From Burkholderia catarinensis (GTDB lineage Bacteria; Pseudomonadota; Gammaproteobacteria; Burkholderiales; Burkholderiaceae), in assembly GCF_001883705.2 (NCBI RefSeq), contig NZ_MDEQ02000005.1, positions 124,001 to 188,000 of the forward strand: DNA of 64,000 nucleotides, in the 5' to 3' direction. The translations under genes and the position numbers were made by a program. Positions 55,081 to 64,000 of this stretch are shown here, in pieces. The notes beneath the pieces were generated by a model. That model had not been told where the DNA came from and searched no databases. It worked only from the letters and a program-made list of their open reading frames with translations. Numbering within the stretch: the first letter of the stretch is position 1; every line of letters begins with the position of its first letter.

Positions 55081-56514
55081 ATGAAACGCTACGAAACCCT
55101 CGCCCATACGATCGCCGACGATATCCGCAACGGCAACCTCGCCGTCGGCACGCGCCTGCCGTCGCTGCGGCAGATCATCGCGCAACATGGCGTGAGCCAG
55201 TCGACGGTGTTTCGCGCGTATTACCTGCTCGAACAATGGGGGCTGATCCGCGCGCGCGAACGCTCGGGCTACTACGTCGCGCCGGGCGCAACACCGGAGG
55301 CGAGCCCGGCCGCGAAGCGTCGCGCAAGCCGGGCCGGCGCCACGCGCAAGGTCGACATCAGCAGCCTCGTGTTCTCCGTCCTCGATGCGGCCACGCAGCC
55401 CGGCATCGTGCCGCTCGGTTCCGCGTTCCCGGCGCCGCAACTGTTTCCGCTGCCGCGTCTCGCGAAATCGCTCGCGCAAGCCACGCGGCTCGTCAGCCCG
55501 TGGAGCACGGTCGTCGACCTGCCGCCCGGCAACGAGGCGCTGCGCCAGCAGATCGCGCGGCGCTATCTCGCGACGGGCATCTCGCAGCCCATCGACGAGA
55601 TCGTCGTCACGAACGGCGCGCTCGAAGCACTGAACCTGTGCCTGATGGCCGTCACGCGGCCCGGCGACGTCGTCGCCGTCGAAGCGCCCGGCTTCTATGC
55701 GGCGCTGCAGGCGATCGAGCGGCTCGACCTGCGCGCGGTGGAGATTCCCGTCGATCCGCGCACGGGCCTCGATCTCGATGTGCTCGCGAACGCGCTCGAC
55801 CGGCACGACATCCGCGCGTGCTGGTTCATGACCAATTTCCAGAATCCGACCGGCGTCACGCTGTCCGCCGAGAAAAAGCGCGCACTCGTTGCGTTGCTCG
55901 CGGCGCGCGAGGTGCCGCTGATCGAGGACGACGTGTACGGCGAGTTGCATTTCGGCCCCGACTATCCGCTGCCCGCGCGCGCGTTCGACCAGCACGGCCT
56001 CGTGATGCACTGCAGTTCGTTCTCGAAGACGCTCGCGCCCGGCTACCGGATCGGCTGGGCCGCCGCCGGCCGGTTCGCGGAGAAGGTGCAGCGGCTCAAG
56101 CTGATGACGACGCTGTCGGCCAGCATCCCCGCGCAGGCCGGCATCGCGAACTATCTCGAACACGGCGGCTACGACCGGCACTTGCGCAAGCTGCGCGGCG
56201 CGCTGCACACGCAGCTCGACCGGATGGACGACGCGTTGCGGCGCTGGCTGCCGGCCGGCGTCGAGTGGGTGCGGCCCGAAGGCGGGTATTTCCTGTGGCT
56301 CGCGTTTCCCGATGCGATCGACGCGATGGAACTGCATCGCCAGGCGATCGCACGCGGGATCAGCTTCGCGCCGGGGCCGCTGTTTTCGGCCGCGCACGGC
56401 TTCGAGCGCTGCGTGCGCGTGAACTTCGGCCATCCGTGGAGCCGCGACATCGAGCGCGCGATCCGCGTGCTAGGCGAACTGGTCGCGGAACCGTCGGTCC
56501 GCAAGGCAGGCTGA
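55081..56514 (+). CDS. MocR-type GntR/aminotransferase regulator
   Basis: 477 residues. N-terminal GntR winged helix (MKRYETLAHTIADDIRNGNLAVGTRLPSLRQIIAQHGVSQSTVFRAYYLLEQWGLI), linker, then a class I aminotransferase domain with PLP Lys316 in SSFSKTLAPGYRIGW. MocR proteins sense amines or PLP-linked amino compounds. It is divergent from the binding-protein/cyclase operon, which may be its target. Confidence 0.87.
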   Translation: MKRYETLAHTIADDIRNGNLAVGTRLPSLRQIIAQHGVSQSTVFRAYYLLEQWGLIRARERSGYYVAPGATPEASPAAKRRASRAGATRKVDISSLVFSVLDAATQPGIVPLGSAFPAPQLFPLPRLAKSLAQATRLVSPWSTVVDLPPGNEALRQQIARRYLATGISQPIDEIVVTNGALEALNLCLMAVTRPGDVVAVEAPGFYAALQAIERLDLRAVEIPVDPRTGLDLDVLANALDRHDIRACWFMTNFQNPTGVTLSAEKKRALVALLAAREVPLIEDDVYGELHFGPDYPLPARAFDQHGLVMHCSSFSKTLAPGYRIGWAAAGRFAEKVQRLKLMTTLSASIPAQAGIANYLEHGGYDRHLRKLRGALHTQLDRMDDALRRWLPAGVEWVRPEGGYFLWLAFPDAIDAMELHRQAIARGISFAPGPLFSAAHGFERCVRVNFGHPWSRDIERAIRVLGELVAEPSVRKAG

Positions 56515-56606
56515 TCGCGCCCGGTGCGCGCTGCCCGCGTCAAGGCCATGCAGGCAATCCGCACGCAGGTTAAATTGCAGGTCTTGCCGCCCGTTCACGA
56601 TTTTCC

Positions 56607-56996
56607 ATGAGCCAACTGCCCTACCTCGATCACGACGCGCTGTTGAAACTGACGGCCGAAGCGGCGCACGTCACGCAGCCGTGCACGTGCACCAAGACGT
56701 CGCTCGCCGGCTGGACGACCCTGCCGCTGTCGCTGCCGGACGCGCAATTGACCGAAGTGGCCACGCTCGCGCCGCCCGGCGATGCCGAGCCGACCTATGC
56801 GGAATTTCATCCGGCCGGCACGCGCTATGCGTCGGACGACGCGCCGATCGCGCTGCGCCATTTCCCGTACAACCGCTGCAACGTCAGCCGCTGCCGCCCG
56901 TGCGGCCGCCTGTTCCTGCGCTACCAGGAAGGCGGCGGATACTTCATCGACCAGCGCATCCGCGCACTCGATCCGGCGCTCGTCGTCGACGCATAA
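56607..56996 (+). CDS. Small cysteine-rich hypothetical protein
   Basis: 129 residues: MSQLPYLDHDALLKLTAEAAHVTQPCTCTKTSLAG at the start and FPYNRCNVSRCRPCGRLFLRYQEGGGYF near the end. The CxC and CxxxxCxxC groups may bind a metal or cluster. It precedes the cysI-like gene by 203 bp in the same direction, but a link is uncertain. Confidence 0.72.
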   Translation: MSQLPYLDHDALLKLTAEAAHVTQPCTCTKTSLAGWTTLPLSLPDAQLTEVATLAPPGDAEPTYAEFHPAGTRYASDDAPIALRHFPYNRCNVSRCRPCGRLFLRYQEGGGYFIDQRIRALDPALVVDA

Positions 56997-57199
56997 ACCG
57001 GCCGCGGGCATCCCCGCCTGAACCGGCCCGCGCCGGCGCCTGCGGGTGGCCGGCCATCTGCTGCGCCTTTTTCGTCCCGATCTGCTGCTTGTCCCGCCGC
57101 ACCGCGTTCCCTACGCTGTCTTCCGTTGCCTGACACCCGTCGCAACGTCTCTCCGGGCCGCGCGCAATCCGCGCCGCGACTCCTCTCGCGTATCACGTC

Positions 57200-58984
57200 A
57201 TGTATCGATATACCGATTTCGACCGGGCGCTCGTGCACAGCCGCGCCGCCCAGTTCCGCGACCAGCTCGAACGCTGGCAGCACGGCACGCTCGGCGAGGA
57301 CGCGTTCCGGCCGCTGCGCCTGCAGAACGGCTGGTATGTGCAACGCCACGCGCCGATGCTGCGCGTCGCCGTGCCGTACGGCGAGCTGTCGAGCGCGCAG
57401 CTTCGCGTGCTTGCGCGGATCGCGCGCGACTACGACGTGCCCGACGACGCCACCTACCGCGCCGCGTGCGACGCGCAGGCGCTGCTCGGCACGTTGCGCC
57501 TGCCGACCCGCAGCGCGCACTTCACGACGCGCACCAACGTGCAGTTCAACTGGATTCCGCTGGCGAAGGCGGCCGACGTGATGGACCTGCTCGCGACCGT
57601 CGACATGCACGGCATCCAGACGAGCGGCAACTGCATCCGCAACATTTCGTGCGACGAACGCGCGGGCGTCGCGCCGGACGAGATCGCCGACCCGCGCCCG
57701 TTCGCCGAAGTGATGCGCCAGTGGACGACGCTGCACCCCGAGTTCGCGTTCCTGCCGCGCAAGTTCAAGATCGCGATCACCGGTGCGGCCGAAGACCGCG
57801 CGGCGACCGACTGGCACGACGTCGGGCTGAAGCTCGTGCGCGACGACGCGGGCGAGCTCGGCTTTCGCGTGAGCGTCGGCGGCGGGATGGGCCGCACGCC
57901 GATGATCGCGACGCTGCTGCGCGCGTTCCTGCCGTGGCAGCACGTGATGAACTACATCGAGGCGATCGTGCGCGTGTACAACCGCTACGGGCGGCGCGAC
58001 AACAAATACAAGGCGCGGATCAAGATCCTCGTGAAGACCGAGGGGCAACGCTATATCGACGACGTCGAGGAAGAGTTCCGCCAGATCGTCGTCCTCGACG
58101 GCGGCCCGCACACGATCCCGCAGGCCGAGTTCGAGCGCGTCGCCGCGTCGTTCGTCCCGCCGCGGCTCAAGCCGCGCACGCCCGGCGTGCCGGACGCGAA
58201 TGCGCGCGTGGCCGCGCAGGCGGCCCGCCATCCGGCATTCGCGCGCTGGCTCGCCCGCAATGTCGCCGATCACCGAGATCCGGCGCTGCGCATCGTCACG
58301 CTGTCGTTCAAGCGCCGCCTGCAGGCACCCGGCGACGCGTCGCCGAGCCAGCTCGACGCGCTCGCCGATCTCGCCGACCGCTTCTCGGCCGGCGAGGCGC
58401 GCGTCACGCACACGCAGAACGTCGTGCTGCCGTGGGTGCACGTCGACGATCTGTTCCTGCTCTGGGAGAACGCGCGCGCGATCGGGCTCGCGAGCGCGAA
58501 CGTCGGGCTGCTGACCGACATGATCGCGTGCCCGGGCGGCGATTTCTGCGCGCTCGCGAACGCGCGCTCGATCCCGATCGCCGACGCGATCGCCGAGCGC
58601 TTCCACGATCTCGACCTGCTGCACGACGTCGGCGACATCGACCTGCACATCAGCGGCTGCATCAACTCGTGCGGCCATCATCACAGCGGCCACCTCGGCA
58701 TCCTCGGCGTCGACAAGGACGGCGCGGAGTGGTACCAGGTCACGCTCGGCGGGTCGGACGGCTCGACCGCGAGCGGCCCCGCGCGGCCGGGCAAGGTGAT
58801 CGGCCCGTCGTTCTCGGCGGACGAGATCGTCGATGTCGTCGACGCGATCGTCAACGCGTATCTCGACGCGCGGATCGACGCGAACGGCCGCGGCGAACGA
58901 TTCATCGACACGGTGCGCCGCATCGGCGCGGAGCCCTTCAAGGCCGCCGCGAACGCCGCGCGTCATCAGGCGGAGCCCGCATGA
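57200..58984 (+). CDS. cysI: Sulfite/nitrite reductase haemoprotein (CysI-like)
   Basis: 594 residues. The 4Fe-4S/sirohaem cysteines are Cys444, Cys450, Cys487 and Cys491 (CX5C-X36-CX3C) in CPGGDFC and SGCINSCGHHHSGH. Upstream repeats (HFTTRTNVQFNW, GGGMGRTP) are the ferredoxin-like halves of the NiR/SiR fold. With DUF934 after it, reductive sulfate assimilation in the Burkholderia style is the best reading; nitrite reduction is the alternative. No clear ribosome-binding site precedes the ATG at 57200. Confidence 0.87.
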   Translation: MYRYTDFDRALVHSRAAQFRDQLERWQHGTLGEDAFRPLRLQNGWYVQRHAPMLRVAVPYGELSSAQLRVLARIARDYDVPDDATYRAACDAQALLGTLRLPTRSAHFTTRTNVQFNWIPLAKAADVMDLLATVDMHGIQTSGNCIRNISCDERAGVAPDEIADPRPFAEVMRQWTTLHPEFAFLPRKFKIAITGAAEDRAATDWHDVGLKLVRDDAGELGFRVSVGGGMGRTPMIATLLRAFLPWQHVMNYIEAIVRVYNRYGRRDNKYKARIKILVKTEGQRYIDDVEEEFRQIVVLDGGPHTIPQAEFERVAASFVPPRLKPRTPGVPDANARVAAQAARHPAFARWLARNVADHRDPALRIVTLSFKRRLQAPGDASPSQLDALADLADRFSAGEARVTHTQNVVLPWVHVDDLFLLWENARAIGLASANVGLLTDMIACPGGDFCALANARSIPIADAIAERFHDLDLLHDVGDIDLHISGCINSCGHHHSGHLGILGVDKDGAEWYQVTLGGSDGSTASGPARPGKVIGPSFSADEIVDVVDAIVNAYLDARIDANGRGERFIDTVRRIGAEPFKAAANAARHQAEPA

Positions 58985-59418
58985 AGCAAGCGACCTCGAA
59001 CGCAAACGCACGCATCCGGCTGCTGACGCCGGCCGAACACGCCGGCGGCACGCAGCAGCCCGACGCCGCGACGCTGACGATCGGCAACGACGAGGAGCTG
59101 CCGCCGCTTGCCGCGCGGATCGCACAAGCCACGCGCATCGACCTGCAGTTTCCGTCGTTCACCGACGGCCGCGCGTACAGCCAGGCTTACTTGCTGCGCA
59201 AACGCTACGGCTTCGCCGGCGACCTGCGCGCAACCGGCGACGTGCTGGTCGACCAGTTGCTGCTGATGGAACGCACGGGGTTTTCGAGCGCCGTGCTCGG
59301 CGACGACACCGATCTCGCGGCCGCACGGCGGCAGCTCGACCGGTTTCCGGGCTTCTATCAGCGCGATGCGAGAACGGCAATGCCGCCGCAGGACGCGGCA
59401 GCGCAGGCAGAAAATTGA
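58981..59418 (+). CDS. DUF934 protein (sulfite-reductase-associated)
   Basis: 145 residues with IRLLTPAEHAGG and a C-terminal RIDLQFPSFTDGRAYSQAYLLRKRYGFAGDLRATGDVLVDQLLLMERTGF, the DUF934 signature. The ATG overlaps the cysI stop (ATGA). DUF934 is usually fused or adjacent to sulfite reductase and may aid electron delivery or cofactor assembly; not demonstrated. Confidence 0.87.
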   Translation: MKQATSNANARIRLLTPAEHAGGTQQPDAATLTIGNDEELPPLAARIAQATRIDLQFPSFTDGRAYSQAYLLRKRYGFAGDLRATGDVLVDQLLLMERTGFSSAVLGDDTDLAAARRQLDRFPGFYQRDARTAMPPQDAAAQAEN

Positions 59419-59419
59419 A

Positions 59420-59443
59420 ACGGGCGGCTCGCTGGCCGCCCGT
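59420..59443 (+). terminator. Putative terminator after the DUF934 gene
   Basis: ACGGGCGGC-tcgctg-GCCGCCCGT, a 9-bp stem between convergent genes; no T-run. Confidence 0.55.
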
Positions 59444-59500
59444 ACGATGAACCGGTAGCAAACCGGCGGGCACCCGCCGTCACGCGGGCGCCGCCGGCGT

Positions 59501-60781
59501 TCAGCGCGCCGCCGCCGGCTTGTCGAACGCGCCGAGAATCTTCTTCTCGAGCGCGATGTAGTCGCGGCCGAAGTGGTGATCGCCCTGCGTCTTGATCACG
59601 TCGGCGCCCGTATTCACGAGCGCCGGACACATCGTGTCCGTCTCCTCCGCGCCATAAAAGCACTGCACGAGCCGCGGCGGCACCTTCGCCAGTTCCGGCG
59701 CAACCTTCAGCGCGTTGTCGCTCGCGGGCATGCCGAGCCAGCCCGTCACGCGGATCTGGAAATCGGCGGACGGCGCGAAGCCGAGCAGCGACATCACCGT
59801 GACCTTGTCGCGCAGGTCGGCCGGCAGCCGGTTGTACGCGAACGGCATCACGTCGGCGCCGAACGAGTAGCCGACCAGCGCCACGCGGTTCGCATGCCAG
59901 CGCGCCATGTACGTGCGCATCACGCGAGCGAGATCGCGGCTCACCTGCGCGGGCGGCTTCTCGCTCCAGAAATAGCGCAGGCTGTCGATGCCGACCACCG
60001 ACACGCCGTCGCGCTGCAGCGCCTCGGCGATCGTCTTGTCGAGATCGCGCCAGCCGCCGTCGCCCGAGATCACGATCGCGAGCCGGTCGCCGCCGCTCTT
60101 GCCCGGCAGCTCGACGAGCGGCAGGTCCGACACGTCGAGTTCGTCGCCGCTGCTGCTGTCGCGCAGGTGCGGCGTGACGAGCGACACGAGCTTCGCGGTA
60201 TCGCCCGCGGCAGCCGTTTCGACGAAGCCCGGCATCGCGCGGCGCACGATCGTCGGATCGGGCGGGCACGGCTTGAAGCGCGGATCGAGCTTCGCGGCCG
60301 GGCCGACCGATACGACGCCGGCGATCGTGTTCTCCGGCGCCATCGACAGGATCTGCTTTGCGATCGCACCGCCCTGGCCCACGCCCGCGACGATCGGCGT
60401 GAAATAGCGCGACGACTGCGCGAGACGTTCGAGCTGGTGGCTGACCGCCTCGGCGTCGCCGTCGAGGTGATGGCAGGTCTCCTGCTTCGCGGCGAGATTC
60501 GCCGCATAACGCTCCGAATCGACGCCGACCGTCATCGCCCCCGCCTTCGCGAGCGCATCGGCGGCCTGCTGATCGGCGGCATTCCAGCCGGCCCCACGCG
60601 AGAACAGCACGACGAAGCCGCGCAGCGGCCCGCCGGGTTTGGTCACGGTGACGGGCCCGTAGCGGCCGCCCGACACGGTTTCGGCTTTCACCGCGGCCGG
60701 CTGCGTGGCGCACGCGGCGCCGGCCAGCATCATTCCCGCGCAGGCGGCTGCCGCCCGCGCGATTCTGCTCTTCAACATCAT
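59501..60781 (-). CDS. acvB: AcvB/VirJ-like lysyl-phosphatidylglycerol hydrolase
   Basis: 426 residues, signal peptide (ending in GAACA), two alpha/beta-hydrolase-like domains. The C-terminal VirJ domain carries the nucleophile Ser306 in VGYSFGADVMPF. The first domain has GVGQGG at the equivalent elbow (133-138), lacking the Ser, so only the second is likely active. AcvB proteins deacylate lysyl-phosphatidylglycerol and are paired with LpiA/MprF in several proteobacteria. Its ATG overlaps the mprF stop. Confidence 0.85.
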   Translation of the reverse strand: MMLKSRIARAAAACAGMMLAGAACATQPAAVKAETVSGGRYGPVTVTKPGGPLRGFVVLFSRGAGWNAADQQAADALAKAGAMTVGVDSERYAANLAAKQETCHHLDGDAEAVSHQLERLAQSSRYFTPIVAGVGQGGAIAKQILSMAPENTIAGVVSVGPAAKLDPRFKPCPPDPTIVRRAMPGFVETAAAGDTAKLVSLVTPHLRDSSSGDELDVSDLPLVELPGKSGGDRLAIVISGDGGWRDLDKTIAEALQRDGVSVVGIDSLRYFWSEKPPAQVSRDLARVMRTYMARWHANRVALVGYSFGADVMPFAYNRLPADLRDKVTVMSLLGFAPSADFQIRVTGWLGMPASDNALKVAPELAKVPPRLVQCFYGAEETDTMCPALVNTGADVIKTQGDHHFGRDYIALEKKILGAFDKPAAAR

Positions 60782-63372
60782 GAACGCCGACCTCCAGCCA
60801 GCAATGACAGATCCGCCAGCGTGACGAACACGCCCACCGTGCCCGAGGCCGCGAGGTAACGCGGCTCCCAGTGCGGTTCGAACTTGCTCTTGAATGCGCG
60901 CAAGCCGCGGAAGTTGTAGAAGCGGCCGCCGAAGCGCCAGACCATCAGGCCGAGCCGGTGCCACGGCGACGGCATCTTCGCCGCCCCCATCCCCGAGAAC
61001 GGCGCGATGCCCAGGCTCAGCTTGCGGAAGCCCGCTTCCTTCAGATGCAGCGCGAGCTGCGTGAACAGGTACTCCATCGCGTACGGCGACGCGTCCGGCA
61101 GATGGCGCATCACGCCGACCGTCGCCTCGGTGTTGAGGTCGGTCGTCATGAACGTGACGAACGCGATCGGCTTGTCGGCCTGCCGCACGAGCATCACCGA
61201 CTGCGTCGCGAGATAGCCGTCGTGGAACGCGGCGACCGAGAAGCTCTTCTCGCGCGCGTCGCGGCTGTCGAGCCAGCCGTCCGAGATGTCGCGCAGCGCC
61301 GGCAGCGCGGCCGGCACATCGCACGGCGCGATCACGTCGACCGTCAGCGCGTCCTTGTCGCCGCGGCGCAGCGCGTAGCGCAGGTGCGACCGGTTCGAAC
61401 CCTTCAGGTCGAACCGGTCGAGCGCGATATGCGCTTCCTCGCCGAGCTTCATCAGCGTGAGCCCCGCGTCGAGATACAGCGGCAGCGCGTTCGCGCGCAC
61501 CTGGTAGAACGCCGCGCGGCCGCTGTGCGCGTGCGCGAGCGCAATGAACTTGCCGATCAGCGCCGGCCATTCTTCGCGCGGCCCGACCGGGTCGTGCAGC
61601 GCGGCCCACGTGCGGCCGTTCTTCGCGTACATCAGGAACGCCTGGCGCGATTCCGAGAACAGGAACGACTTGTCGCCCATCAGCGCGAGGCCTGCATCGC
61701 TGCACTCCTGCGCGCGGATGATCCGTTCGGCGTCGAACAGGTCCTGCGGCACGGGCTTCACGAAACGGCCGGGCGCCGGGCGCAGCAGTTGCCACAGCGC
61801 GAACAGCGCGACGAACACGCCGGCCGCGAGCGTCGCGCGCAGCGCACGCGGCGCGCGCTCGTCGAACGAGAAATGCGACCACAGCTCGCGCGTGTACGGC
61901 ACGTCGCGGAACGCGAAGAACAGCACCCACACGGCCAGCATCAGCACCATCGCCACCGAGACGAACCAGCTCACCGTGAAGCGCTCGGCGAGCAGCGACG
62001 AATGTCGGTTGAAGCGGCGGCGGCTGACGAGCAGCAGCACCAGCAGCGTGCCGAGCACGCCGGCCTCGACGAACGCGAGGCCCTTCGCCAGCGACAGCGC
62101 GAGGCTCGCGAGCGTCAGCGCAAAGGTCATCCACCAGGCGCCGTCGAGCCGGCGCAGCAGCCCGCGCGCGACGAACAGCAGCGCGACGCCGAGCACGCTG
62201 GCGATCACCTGCGAGCCTTCGAGCACCCACAGCGGCACGAGGTGGCGCAGGATCGCGATCCGGTGCCAGAACGCCGGCGTCGCGCTCGAGATCACCAGCA
62301 TCCCGCCGACCGCGAACGTCACGAGGCTCAGGAACAGCGGTGCGAGCTGCGACACGCGCGCGGCCTGCCGCGTCACGAGGCGCCGCCGCAGCGCGCTGCC
62401 CTCGAAGCCGGCCAGCAGGCCGGCCGACAGCACGAGCGGCACGCCGAAGTAGATCGCGCGATACGCGATCAGCGCGGCGACCATCGCGTGCGCGGGCACT
62501 TCGCGGCCGAGCGTGAAAACCATCGCGGCTTCGAACACGCCGATCCCGCCCGGCGTGTGGCCGATCATCCCGAGCAGCAACGCCGCCGCGTAGACGGTAA
62601 TGAAGGTCGGGAAGCCGACCGGCGCGGCCGGCAGCAATACCCACAGCGTCAGGCCCGCCGCGACCACGTCGAGCACCGCGTAGGCGACCTGCGCGACGAG
62701 ATCGCGCCGCGCCGGCACGTCGAACGACAGCCACTTGAAACGCGTGACGACCGGGCGCGCGGTGTTGCCGCACATCACGGCCAGCGCGGCCAGCGCCGCG
62801 AGCAGCGCCGCGCCGGTCCATGTCAGCACGCCGGGTGCGACGTGCAGCATCGCGGCAAGCGCCTGCGGCACGCAGACCATGCCGACCGCCGTCATCAGCA
62901 CCATCGCGAGCGCCAGCGTGCCGCTCGTGAATACCGTCATCCGGCCGATCTGCGCGGGCGTGACGCCCGACACGCCGTACACGCGGGCGCGAACCGCGCC
63001 GCCCGTCAACGCGCCGAAGCCGGTCGCGTTGCCGAGCGCGGATCCGGCGATCGCGCCGATCCACAGCGCGACGCGCGGCACCTTCGCGGCGACATAGCGC
63101 AGGCCGACCGCGTCGCGAGCGACGAGCGCGAGATAGCTGAGCGCCGTCGCGGCCAGCGACGCGCCCCACTCGCCGACGGACATGTGACGCAACTGGCGGA
63201 TCACCGACCGGTAGTCGACGGATTCCGACAGGTGCTGGAAAACCACGATCAGCAGCAGGCCGATGCCGAGCGCGAGCAGCGGCGACAGCACGCGCTCATG
63301 GCGGATCAGCGCCCGGGCACGGGCGATCACCGCCGCGGCACGGCCGGGCGAACCAGAGTGGCGGGAAGACAT
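60778..63372 (-). CDS. mprF: MprF/LpiA-like lysylphosphatidylglycerol synthase and flippase
   Basis: 864 residues: an N-terminal multi-span flippase domain (many helices from residue 30 to about 530) and a C-terminal GNAT-like DUF2156 aminoacyl-transferase domain. Motifs include GFGALTGGAVRARVYG and SGVTPAQIGRM of the first domain, and FSESRQAFLMYAKNGRTWAALHDPVG, RSHLRYALRRG in the second. It transfers Lys (or other amino acid) from tRNA to phosphatidylglycerol, reducing envelope charge. Cotranscribed with acvB. Confidence 0.88.
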   Translation of the reverse strand: MSSRHSGSPGRAAAVIARARALIRHERVLSPLLALGIGLLLIVVFQHLSESVDYRSVIRQLRHMSVGEWGASLAATALSYLALVARDAVGLRYVAAKVPRVALWIGAIAGSALGNATGFGALTGGAVRARVYGVSGVTPAQIGRMTVFTSGTLALAMVLMTAVGMVCVPQALAAMLHVAPGVLTWTGAALLAALAALAVMCGNTARPVVTRFKWLSFDVPARRDLVAQVAYAVLDVVAAGLTLWVLLPAAPVGFPTFITVYAAALLLGMIGHTPGGIGVFEAAMVFTLGREVPAHAMVAALIAYRAIYFGVPLVLSAGLLAGFEGSALRRRLVTRQAARVSQLAPLFLSLVTFAVGGMLVISSATPAFWHRIAILRHLVPLWVLEGSQVIASVLGVALLFVARGLLRRLDGAWWMTFALTLASLALSLAKGLAFVEAGVLGTLLVLLLVSRRRFNRHSSLLAERFTVSWFVSVAMVLMLAVWVLFFAFRDVPYTRELWSHFSFDERAPRALRATLAAGVFVALFALWQLLRPAPGRFVKPVPQDLFDAERIIRAQECSDAGLALMGDKSFLFSESRQAFLMYAKNGRTWAALHDPVGPREEWPALIGKFIALAHAHSGRAAFYQVRANALPLYLDAGLTLMKLGEEAHIALDRFDLKGSNRSHLRYALRRGDKDALTVDVIAPCDVPAALPALRDISDGWLDSRDAREKSFSVAAFHDGYLATQSVMLVRQADKPIAFVTFMTTDLNTEATVGVMRHLPDASPYAMEYLFTQLALHLKEAGFRKLSLGIAPFSGMGAAKMPSPWHRLGLMVWRFGGRFYNFRGLRAFKSKFEPHWEPRYLAASGTVGVFVTLADLSLLAGGRRS

Positions 63373-63797
63373 AAGTTATTCAGTGGTGGTGCATAGCGTG
63401 TCGCGGCGCAAGGTGGCCATGCGGCGACGAATCGGGTTGTTCTGCGTGGGCGGTCGGCCGAAGACGGGGGCAGGCAGCGCCTGGATCAGAACTTTCAAGT
63501 ATACGGAATTTATATTACAGAATCTTTCAAGGTCGCTTTGTGCGGTTTTGTGGCCCTTGCGTATCAACAACACATAAAAGCCGACGACCGATTTCGCGCA
63601 AGGTGCGCATCATACCGGGAACCGGAACGATTTTTTCATCGGATGAATGACTTGTGATGCATTTGGGAGAAATCTGCCGGACGAAGCGCGGCGGACGAGG
63701 ACGAAAACGTGACGCGGCGGGTTTTTCGGGGATGGGGACAGGTCAATCCGGATCGCTCGCCTCTCTTTCCGCCGGCGCAGAAGCACACCGCGCCCCA
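63373..63797. other. Intergenic region upstream of mprF
   Basis: 425 bp, markedly AT-rich between 63495 and 63580 (GGAATTTATATTACAG). That is likely the mprF promoter; -35/-10 boxes could not be fixed with normal spacing. No gene recognised. Confidence 0.45.
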
Positions 63798-64000
63798 TTA
63801 TTTCGCCCGCTCATGCTCGCCCAATCCGATCGCCTTGTAGTCGTATGTCGGATAGAACTCCGTCCGATAGGCGCCCCAGGCCGTATCCTCGAGCACGCGA
63901 TTGACCTCGCGCAGCCGCGACGCCGGCAACCGCAGCACGACGATCTGCCCAATTCCCATCGTCACGGTCCAGCTCACCACTTCGACGCCCGGCGGCGGAA
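63798..64000 (-). CDS. Hypothetical protein, C-terminal part only
   Basis: The frame is open to the right edge of the window. The last residues read PPPGVEVVSWTVTMGIGQIVVLRLPASRLREVNRVLEDTAWGAYRTEFYPTYDYKAIGLGEHERAK. A short internal ATG would give a 60-residue protein but is probably not the start. Not recognised. Confidence 0.55.
   Translation of the reverse strand, partial: PPPGVEVVSWTVTMGIGQIVVLRLPASRLREVNRVLEDTAWGAYRTEFYPTYDYKAIGLGEHERAK

Noticed and set aside
63495..63580. Exact -35/-10 boxes for mprF
   Set aside because: TTGAAA and TATACT on the minus strand are 21 bp apart, too far for a standard promoter.

Overview
The window is GC-rich, densely packed bacterial DNA. The codon usage, the DUF4148 and YXWGXW small proteins, the overlapping ATGA gene junctions and an IS3/IS407-like transposon end all point to Burkholderia sensu lato (probably the B. 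cepacia complex), most likely a secondary replicon rich in accessory catabolic genes. No rRNA, tRNA or CRISPR array was seen. Assignments rest on reading motifs and remembered family sequences; no database search was run.

1-13 kb: a steroid (3-ketosteroid/HIP) degradation cluster on the minus strand. One block runs LLM flavoprotein - hsaA - kstD - hsaB - kshB-like reductase - fadD3-like ligase - SDR fragment (13001 down to 5421). A second runs hsaC - ipdA - ipdB - crotonase (2733 down to 1, cut by the window edge). Between them lies a foreign-looking insert: a FitAB-type toxin-antitoxin pair, an ArsR regulator with a quinone-oxidoreductase-like gene under two matching operators, and the left end of an IS3-family element. 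The insert's right border cuts an SDR gene after 24 codons. The two steroid blocks share a 12-bp identical motif upstream.

13-22 kb: a VOC protein, a LysR/MFS divergent pair and a DUF4377 lipoprotein. A remnant of a tyrosine-recombinase C terminus follows, then a compact minus-strand operon for a B-family (ba3-like) haem-copper oxidase with subunits II and I, a 59-residue membrane peptide and three multihaem c-type cytochromes.

22-37 kb: two fatty-acid-related systems. The plus-strand operon CoA-transferase - acetoacetate decarboxylase-like - acyl-CoA dehydrogenase - 3-hydroxyacyl-CoA (carnitine) dehydrogenase-like is followed by a convergent PucR/CdaR regulator. The minus-strand operon alkK-like acyl-CoA synthetase - phaJ-like hydratase - class II phaC - phasin - phaZ is a medium-chain-length polyhydroxyalkanoate locus. 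It is convergent with a MalT/AlkS-type LuxR regulator.

37-51 kb: a DUF1800/DUF1501 (Tat) pair, an ECF sigma - anti-sigma-like - CpxP/CnrX-like sensor operon, several tiny lipoproteins and YXWGXW proteins, a Tat purple-acid-phosphatase-like enzyme, LysE and TSUP transporters, and a divergent dsdC-like/dsdA D-serine module.

51-64 kb: a PotD/NspS-like periplasmic binding protein translationally overlapping a membrane diguanylate cyclase, a divergent MocR regulator, a cysI-like sulfite/nitrite reductase with DUF934, and an mprF-acvB lysyl-phosphatidylglycerol operon. The window ends in a partial hypothetical gene.

The strongest leads are the IS-scarred steroid cluster with its unexplained LLM flavoprotein, the mcl-PHA operon, the binding-protein/c-di-GMP pair and the CoA-transferase/decarboxylase operon.
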